From: Scatophagus argus
Lineage: Eukaryota > Chordata > Actinopteri > Scatophagidae
Reading direction: 5' to 3'
Assembly (NCBI RefSeq): GCF_020382885.2
Contig: NC_058498.1
Coordinates: forward strand, 5,926,501-5,990,500
DNA: 64,000 nucleotides
The notes below the pieces were generated by a model. It saw only the letters and a list, made by a program, of their open reading frames with translations. It had not been told where the DNA came from and made no database searches. Below are positions 56,236 through 64,000 of this stretch, piece by piece; the first letter of the stretch is position 1, and every line of letters begins with the position of its first letter. The position numbers and the translations under genes are program-made.

Positions 56236-56710
56236 TGATTAGCCCGGGTGGTGAGGACAGCACAGGGGATTGTGGGCTGCAGTCTACCAGATCTGGACTC
56301 AGTTTACACTGCCCGAGTCCAGAAGAAGGCAAGACGCATTGCCACAGACCCCACCCACCCGGGCAACAAACTGTTTGTACCGCTTCCATCAGGAAAGCGG
56401 TACAGGAACATTAAAACCAGCACCAACAGACTCAGGGACAGCTTCTTCCCCAGAGCTGTTAAAGCAATAACCCCCCTACAGTGAAACACTCATACACATA
56501 GTCTGGCACTAGTGCACTTTGTTTTATCTACCTCACTCTGTATTCTGCATTTTGTACTTTGTATTTTATATTTTTATATTTTCTTCTAAGGTGTGCAATT
56601 TTTTATTTTCCTATTTATAAGTGTGTTTTGAAGCTGAGAATCTGCACAAAATTTCGTTATGCTTGCATAATGACAATAAAGACTCTTGAATCTTGAATCT
56701 TGAATCTTGA
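56236..56710 (+). mobile_element. CR1/L2-clade LINE 3' end with TTGAATC tail
   Basis: A plus-strand frame to 56484 encodes KKARRIATDPTHPGNKLFVP, LPSGKRYRNIKTSTNRLRDS and FFPRAVKAIT. This is the characteristic protein end of a widespread fish LINE group. A 226-bp 3'UTR follows and ends ATGACAATAAAG, then about three and a half copies of TTGAATC. The element is strongly 5' truncated but otherwise well preserved, so the insertion may be fairly young. Confidence 0.8.
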
Positions 56711-58108
56711 TTAACTGGCTCACAAAGTGCAGTCCAAATTAAATACACTCCTCAGAAAATCTTTTAAACCTGCAACACTCTTCATTACACTCGCAGAATT
56801 CTAATGAAAGTAATCAGGTAAAAACAGGAAATTGGACAAATGGCTTTCTACTGGTCTGATTACTCTAAAACCTGAGTTTACATACACTTTTACATACAAT
56901 CAGCATCCAGGGGACTAAACCAACAAGGATGGAGTCATGTAGAACAGATTATGAGATTGTATTCTACAGGCATTGCTTCACTTGAAAATCACAACTGTCC
57001 TCCTCCGGAGGTGGTTTCTATGTTGTTAATCAGTTGACCTGAAATTGAGGCTAGGGTTTTGCAGGATTGAAATCAGATTCCCGTTAAAAGCGAGGAACAA
57101 TCAGATTGCAAGTAAATGCACCTTTAATTCAAACATAAGAACGATGCATCTCTTGTAAATGGTCACTGCCGTTGCTTCTTTCAGTGCCTGCCCTTTAGCT
57201 CCAAAGTAATAATCTGTGACACATTCATAAAAGTAAATTGACAGCAATGTTTTCCAACTATGTAAACTGTATAAACTTTCAGAACATGGAACATGCACCT
57301 CTGAACATAAAAGGTCCTCTGCAGGGCAGTGACTATGTGAAATGTGTTTAGAGTTGCATTTAGCCTTTTAATAACACTCAGGAAGGTTATAAATCATCTC
57401 GGGTGGAACTGCCTCGGTGCAGTTTTCAGCAGGACACACTGTTGACACGAAAGGCACTTCACCCCTGGAAAAAGTCCTCGGTACTGCAGGCTGAGTGTGT
57501 AATGCTGTGCTGCTCTTCCTGCTACTGAGATGTCCGTCTGGACTGTTATGTGTCTAATAGCTTTTTCTTAGACTCTTACGAAGTTTGCGAGAGGTGAAGG
57601 AGATGTCAAAGTGTGTAGTAGCACTTTGTTTATGCATCCCTGTAGAAACTTGTGCGGATCAGCCTCTCCCTCTAGTGATTCAGTGCTTTTCAACACTGTC
57701 GATATTGCTCTAATTTCTCTTTTGTGTGTCGTTGTATTCACTTTATATTTTATCCAGATGATCTGGGACATGTCATGGTTTGAGTGGTACATTTCTTTCA
57801 GATGAATGACTCTGCTGCGTCTACTCCCCACTCTGCGTAGTGCACGCCACGCTAACTCAGGCATCAAGTGGTGTGCATCCCTAAAAGCTTTTGGCAGACG
57901 GAGGAGAATGCAGCAGGAACTGTATGTGTGAAACAGATGTATGATCGTTTTCTGGGAGGGAGGGGTCGATTCTTGTAATTTTTTTAGAGACTTTGATTCC
58001 ATTTTTAACATGTGAAATGGGAAGAAAGTCATGGATGTTAATTTAATCAGCACACAGCCATAAATCATACGCTCCGACTCTGTTTTATGTCACTGATTTA
58101 AAACATCG

Positions 58109-58109
<1 letters not shown>

Positions 58110-58144
<35 letters not shown>
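58110..58144 (+). repeat. GT microsatellite
   Basis: About 17 uninterrupted GT units in ror1 intron 1. Confidence 0.93.
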
Positions 58145-58147
<3 letters not shown>

Positions 58148-60931
58148 AACCACGTTGTGCACTGTGGCAATTACCTACTTCCCACTCGTTATTAAGCACA
58201 TGTGTTTGTTCAGTGGTTCAGCGTGCTTCTCTTTTGCCAAAGGGCAAACTGTTGGGAGAATATTGTGTGCTAATTGTTTAATTGATGTACGGCCAGCGGG
58301 CTGTGTGCTTTAAATGATATAAAAAGTATCGAGATCTAATAACCAAAATTTAATGGTTCCTCTCTGCCTCTGAATTTTGTTGATCACTCCTTATTCTTAC
58401 CTCATTGATTATAGCGGATTTCATAAGATCTGCAGTTTCCTCATGACGTGTGATGCCAGTAAATTGTAGTTGTTTTCCATTGAGTTGCTGGCTGGAATGT
58501 TCCAAAAATATGCTGTCAATGCTTGGTTGACGGAGGAATTTGGTCAGGAGAGATTTAGGTTTCCCAAGTCGGCCAAAAGGCTTTCTGTGAATGGTAAGAA
58601 GTGCAATTTTTCTGCATTTGCATAATATTGGTGGAAAAATGCTCTTATTTCCACAAACTCTTTGAAATGTGCTTATTTCTTAGCGGTCAGAGTCCCTCAG
58701 AGAGGCAGCATTTAATCAAAGGCTGAGTGCAGCTCACTCAGATCCTCGTCTGAGACGTTTGATAAAGTTTCTGCCACTGCAGACTGTAGCCAAGCGTGAA
58801 AACCTTTTTCCTGCAATTTACTGTCTGCACAGGAGGTCAGACTGTTTGAGAAGGAAAAACCTCTGCAGGTTTCAGGGGGGAAATGCAGTGCTGGATTGAC
58901 AAAAGGGTCGAATAAACACAATTTTATCTTTTAGTGCTGCGCTTGAGACGCCAGTGTATAAATGTGACATGATTTTAACAGAGGTAGGGGAAATAAGCTG
59001 CAGAAAGGATTTTATTATTATTGGTATTATTTTTGTCACAAGTCTATGGTACATTAATAGACAAAACTGAAGTTTGCCCCTTTCCGTCAACTGACCTGTT
59101 CTGTATGTCTGACTACAAATTAAATCGCTTTCTATACCTTCTATTCAGTACTTTCTGTGTTGATGTCTTTCAACTGCTGTCTGGAAGACAAATTACGCCT
59201 GCCACATAAAAAATGTTCTCTGCTCTACTTTATACACACACAATACAATGAGTCCTTTGCTGCAGTTGTAAGGCAAGCTGTAAGTGCGAGAGTGTGCTGA
59301 TGACAAAGTGACACTTTAATGAGTCTAATGGAATAAGCCACACATACTGCATATCAATTTCCCATATGGACTTGGCACGGTTTAATGTTGAGGACTGCAG
59401 GGAATAGCACTGGCTTACAGAGCTCAAAATTTTATTGAGACCACTTCACTTCTTCATCGCGGTTTTATCAAATTACTGCTTTGCTAGCATCCTCCATGGC
59501 TCGCTTTTTCCCTGGATTAATATGTAGAGCTCACGCTAAATTTCATTGAACAGGGAACAGGATGAAACATGGCTTTTCAAATTCCCTCGTATGTGTCAGA
59601 ATAAATCTTTTTAAACCTTGTTTGCATTGCGTTAAGGACTTCAGAAACCCCCATGGAAAGCAGAGGGGCAGATCTCCGTCCACTGACAATTAGGTCTTTG
59701 TACAACACCAAATACTCTGAACTTTATGGGCTTCGTTGCCAAAAGTATTGGTATTTACTTTTCCAGAAAAAAATATGTGTAGCTAATCAGTTATGGGAGA
59801 CTTTTTTCGTTTTAGCAGCTTTAGCAGCTAAATTGTTGTTCAGCTTCTTTAGATTTACCTTTTTATAAAATGTTTGCAGCGTGATCTTCTTTTTCACAAC
59901 ATTTCAAAGTCGGTATTCGGCCTAAGTGAAGTTAAGTGCGATTGTCACACACACTGAACAAAATCATGGCTTGTTTTATTGTGTCATTTAAGTGACTGAA
60001 AGGAGGGCATACAACTGTGACCCTGCTTTCACAGTCTGAGCAGCTTGAATGCCAGTGAAAGGTCAAAAACATTATAGCGGAAAGTACTGTAGAAAAACTG
60101 TGCATATTCGTCCCTCAGAGGATGTACTCACTGGTACACACAGACCTACTTTCCGCCTACTAGAGGATCAGAGAATAGTCAACCCCTCCGTCACCCCACC
60201 ACCATCAGCATGACATCAAAACTCCTTGGCTCTCGCCTTATCTGGCTGGCATGAGACAAATGCTGGCACTCCCTGTTTGTCAATCTTTTGCCCGCTCTCT
60301 GACTTTCTTGGCTGTACTCTTGTCTCACACACACACACACATGCACACACACTCTCACTCTGTCGCCTTCCCTCTCTAACTCTGTCTGTGCAGCTCATTT
60401 CGGCCGTCGAGTGGCTCCTCTGCTTGGCCCTTCTTGCCTGGCTGAGTGACATGCTGTTCTTGGCTTTGCTGTGTGTGTTTACTCAACAATAACTGAGAGC
60501 TGGGTGGCTCCACACCAGCTCCTGCTCTCTTCAGAGACACAATCACAGTGACTCATAGCAGACATTTGGTGACGGCTTGTCAGTTTTCTAACATCTTTGA
60601 TTAGCGCAGGAGGCGTCTTTTGATGCAGAAACTCTTTGTACTTTTTGTTAACTCATTACAGTTATGTGTTGATTACAAGAGGGCTGTTCAGTCAAAATTC
60701 ATCTCTCTCTGCATAATTCTCGATCATGTCTATGTGGCTCCACGTCTGCTCCTTTACCCACGTGATACTGTGGTTAAGATGTGAAACCATTGGACCATCA
60801 TCTCCGCCGAGACGTTTGTATAAACTTATCACTCTGCAGTTATTAATAGAACGTCATCACATGGACTTTTTTCCTGTAAAATGATTCTTGGCAGCTTCAT
60901 CATTCAGATCTGTCTTTTCATTTCATTTCTG

Positions 60932-60956
60932 TCACACACACACACACACACACACA
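60932..60956 (+). repeat. CA microsatellite
   Basis: Twelve CA units in ror1 intron 1. Confidence 0.9.
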
Positions 60957-63900
60957 GATGTAAATAGCATACTTTTCTTGTAGTACTGTGTAATGTGGAA
61001 AGTGCTTGCAGCACAAACTTCACTCTGCTTGTGGAATTAATAAACCAGAGATGTTTGGATGGAAGGAAATTTAATTTTACGGGGCATCTAATGATTTCTG
61101 TTGACTTTGAATTAACAGAATCTTTTTGTCAGGTCTCAGGGATGATTCAGGAAGTTGTTATGTTTATGTGACATACAGAGAGAAATGTGTTTGGCTCTGT
61201 TTTGTCTTTTTTTGCTTTGTAATTACAGTAGCTATAGAAAAAATAATCCTGTTGTAGCCTGAAGTGGAGGAATTCTGTCTTTTGAAGATTAATTGCTGCA
61301 AATGGATTTTAGTTCAAAGCTGCTGGTTGAGTTTTCGACTTTGGCCACCAGATGCGTTTGGGGGATGCATTTCGGCTCCCCTGAAAAAGTTTGGCAGGTT
61401 TGTGTTGTATCCGTTTTGACTGTGGGTTTTTATTTTATAGTATGGGCTTCATAGTAAGAAACTGCCCTCAACTGAAATGTAAGCATATTTTGCCTGCTTT
61501 AAGTGGTGCTCGAATGAAAAGAAGTAAACATAATTTTATTAAATTAGAGTATGACCGTCTATCAAGTCTTCTAGATCAGGAGAGAATAAATGTGAAATAA
61601 TTTAAATTAAATTCAAACCAACAACAGCAACAATCATACTGCTTATTTGGAAAATTGTCTTTTTAAATGCCAAAAATGAAAGGAAAATTTTGGGGGATGT
61701 AACTGGCTTGGTATAAAGTTCATCCTAAAGAGTGTGTTGGACATGGCCTTAGCGTGTTTGTTTAACCGGAGGCTTTGCCACATTGTCCTCTAAGCAAGCC
61801 CCCTATTAACCAGCAGCTTGTGTTTACCCAGCCACTTCATTCACACACAAAAGACTTGAGAGGGGCTGCCTTGAACTGGTGGCTCAGTCCTGTTGTCCCG
61901 GGGATCTCAAACATGCACGCCGGGCAGACGAGTGCTGCATTTCATCCTAATGACAGAATTACTTGGCAACTAAAATTAGAAGCAACTTTGCTCTAATTTT
62001 CCAGTGTGATTGCTGAAAGGGATTCACATTGACATGTCCCAGCTTTGCTTTAAATTGTGACGATAATGTTCAGGGACCAAAACTGTGATGGGAACCAGAA
62101 ACCATAAATCAAACAGTGACTTAGCATGAATATAAAAGCACAAAAGGCCATAAGAAATTTGACTTAAATGGAAATTCCCTTTCTATCCATTCTAATCCTG
62201 TATTGACCACAATGACCGAGGAATCTGGAGTTAAAGGGCTCACTGGCTGTAATTCTGAAGTACCATGAGTTAAATGCCCATCTAGCTAACCACTGTTGGC
62301 TAGCCATCTGCCTAATTCAGCATCAACCGGGAAATCATTGCCCCTGTGTGGAATTAGAAGCGGTCAACGATTGTCTCATCAATCAGACTTAGTGATAGAA
62401 CATAAGGAACAATGGTCAGGCCACTGTCTTAGTGAAAGTCGTATCCTTTTTCCATTTGTATTTCTCAGAAGTCTAGCTTCAAATTTAAAACAAATCAGCC
62501 CCTTTTCTTTTGGTCCAGAAACTAAAGCTGGGACTATGAGAATCTTCAGATTATGGTGTGCTCAACACCCAAGGTTTTGGCAAACCCTCAAAGCTTTCTT
62601 CACAGTGTTGGGGAAAAGCTGCTACCATATCCACACAGTTGTTGGGAGCCTCTTAAATCCATTTTGCTTTGATGGCCCTGCCATACGGCAGCTTCTTTCA
62701 AGGCAAGGTTACTGGCTTTTGTGTAGCCCAACTCTCCAGATTGTGGGTCTGTTTTTCACAGAAACAAGTAAGTGAAAAGAATAGCAGGATGGAAGGACAC
62801 AGTCTGTCGTTTCAGGCTACTGACGATCCAGATGCGTTAACCAGAGGCTTGTGTTTGATGTCTGAGCGGCTGTGAGGTTTTGTGGTGAAATCTGCAGGAA
62901 TGGTAATGGAAGGGTACGGAATAGTCATAGGACAAGAATCTGTCTTGGTGTGACTGTGACAAAATTTATGCTATCTTCTTCATCACTTTCTTCCTCTCAT
63001 TCATTAAAAAGTTTAGCTCATGCAGGGGAACTCTGTATTTAACCCCACGCGGGCGGGAAGGAATCTCGTCAACTGGGACGCTCCCAACCAGGAACTCATA
63101 CATTTATCCTGTGGGATGCAGAATGCTGCTCTCTCCCTCTCTGAGGCCAATAAAAAAAACATAAGGAGTGTTGAGGGGAAAATTGAGTTTACCCATCTAA
63201 AGCAGCAACCCCCCTCCCCCCAAATTTTTTTCATATTTCCACTTTGAACAGTGATTTAATTTCCCAGTAGATGTTTATGAAAGCTGACATTGACTTGGAA
63301 CCGACCTGCGTTTAAGTTTACTTAATAGTGCGGTTGTGTCCTGCATGCCAACAGTCCTCTCACACCTCACTCTTGTTTTCCTGTCTCTCTATATATCTGT
63401 CTCTGTCTTTCCCTGACTCCCTCCCTGCTCCCCCATTTCTCCCAGCAAGCATTGATTTCAGCAGGGCAGGAAATGAAACTGCATTGCCCTGCAACTCTCA
63501 GCAGGAGAGGGAGACCTGGGGAGGGTAAGAGGAAGAGGTTCATCGAGTAAAAGAAGTCCATTACCATTTTTTTCAGAAGGGGATGAAAAGATTGATAGTC
63601 TGAGTATGTGGGTGAGGACTGGGATGGGCCTGGCTCAGCGAAGAGAAAGCTGAGAGGGCTAAGAACGATACTGAGACGAGAAAATATTTTCATAGAGGCT
63701 TTTTGACTGACCGCAGGCTTAAATTAACTCTCAGCAAGGCTTATTAATCGAAAGGTTCGTTAAAAAACACTAGACAGAAAACTGCAACTGAGCGGGAGTA
63801 AAGAAACTGGGATGGGGCTCTCACTGGGATTGGTAGCCCCACTATCTTTGGCAAGGCCTGACCTTCATCCCTCTATCAGAAGTCAATGATCTTCTCCTCA

Positions 63901-64000
63901 GTGGGGCCTATATAAGAGGCTTAGGCCCGCGTGATCCCACTGCCTGTTTGCTTAACCTCTGCATGGCCACCTCAGCAGTGCTAAGCTTTACCCACAAGAG

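Larger units (their letters stand above)
54130..64000 (+). other. ror1 intron 1 (start), at least 9.9 kb, non-coding
   Basis: I found no exon with Ig-domain or ROR1 N-terminal content. The stretch contains a LINE 3' end (56236-56710), a GT run at 58110-58144 and a CA run at 60932-60956. Long open frames at 57568-58068 (minus) and 62296-62775 (plus) resemble no family. A very large first intron is usual for this gene. Confidence 0.55.

Noticed and set aside
57568..58068. 166-codon minus-strand open frame in ror1 intron 1, the longest non-exonic frame in the window
   Set aside because: No recognisable motif, no splice partners, composition like translated non-coding DNA. A frame of this length is expected by chance in 64 kb read six ways.
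62296..62775. 159-codon plus-strand open frame near the window end
   Set aside because: Starts from a non-ATG codon and resembles no family; checked as a possible ror1 exon, but no Ig-domain cysteine or tryptophan pattern is present.

Overview
The window reads as a stretch of a ray-finned fish (teleost) nuclear chromosome. Compact multi-exon genes with GT..AG introns lie between long non-coding stretches. The interspersed repeats look teleost-type: a deleted Tc1-like transposon, CR1/Rex1-like LINE 3' ends, foldback MITE-like elements and many CA/GT and AT microsatellites. No bacterial, viral or CRISPR system was seen.

Five protein genes can be supported, in this order: the 3' two thirds of alg6 (+), itgb3bp/CENP-R (-), efcab7 (+), pgm1 (+) and the first coding exon of ror1 (+). 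This is the gene order known around human 1p31.3 (ALG6, ITGB3BP, EFCAB7, PGM1, ROR1), so the block is old vertebrate synteny and each identification supports the others. Exon boundaries were worked out by hand from splice signals, reading phase and recalled human family sequences. All exon phases close without a frameshift in alg6, itgb3bp, efcab7 and pgm1.

Layout: 1-13575 alg6 exons and 3'UTR; 13575-19740 gene-poor stretch with a long AT repeat; 19750-23280 itgb3bp on the minus strand; 23131-23657 the divergent interval between the itgb3bp and efcab7 start codons; 23658-35420 efcab7; 35420-37640 spacer with a reversed LINE tail; 37640-45810 pgm1 with a CpG-rich 5' end and a MITE in its last intron; 45810-53700 intergenic, with a LINE remnant, a tetranucleotide repeat and a Tc1-like element; 53700-64000 ror1 exon 1 and the beginning of a large first intron.

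The genes do not form a pathway. Alg6 glucosylates the lipid-linked N-glycan precursor in the ER, Itgb3bp belongs to the inner kinetochore, Efcab7 is a calcium-binding ciliary adaptor in Hedgehog signalling, Pgm1 interconverts glucose-1-P and glucose-6-P, and Ror1 is a Wnt5a receptor. Alg6 and Pgm1 both bear on N-glycosylation, but their adjacency is probably inherited, not functional.

The least expected results are: the very small, fragmented itgb3bp whose protein stops before the conserved C-terminal tail of the human protein; a 66-bp near-perfect sequence shared by two different efcab7 introns; and a GT microsatellite occupying the polypyrimidine-tract position of an alg6 splice acceptor. 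I found no convincing new biological system.
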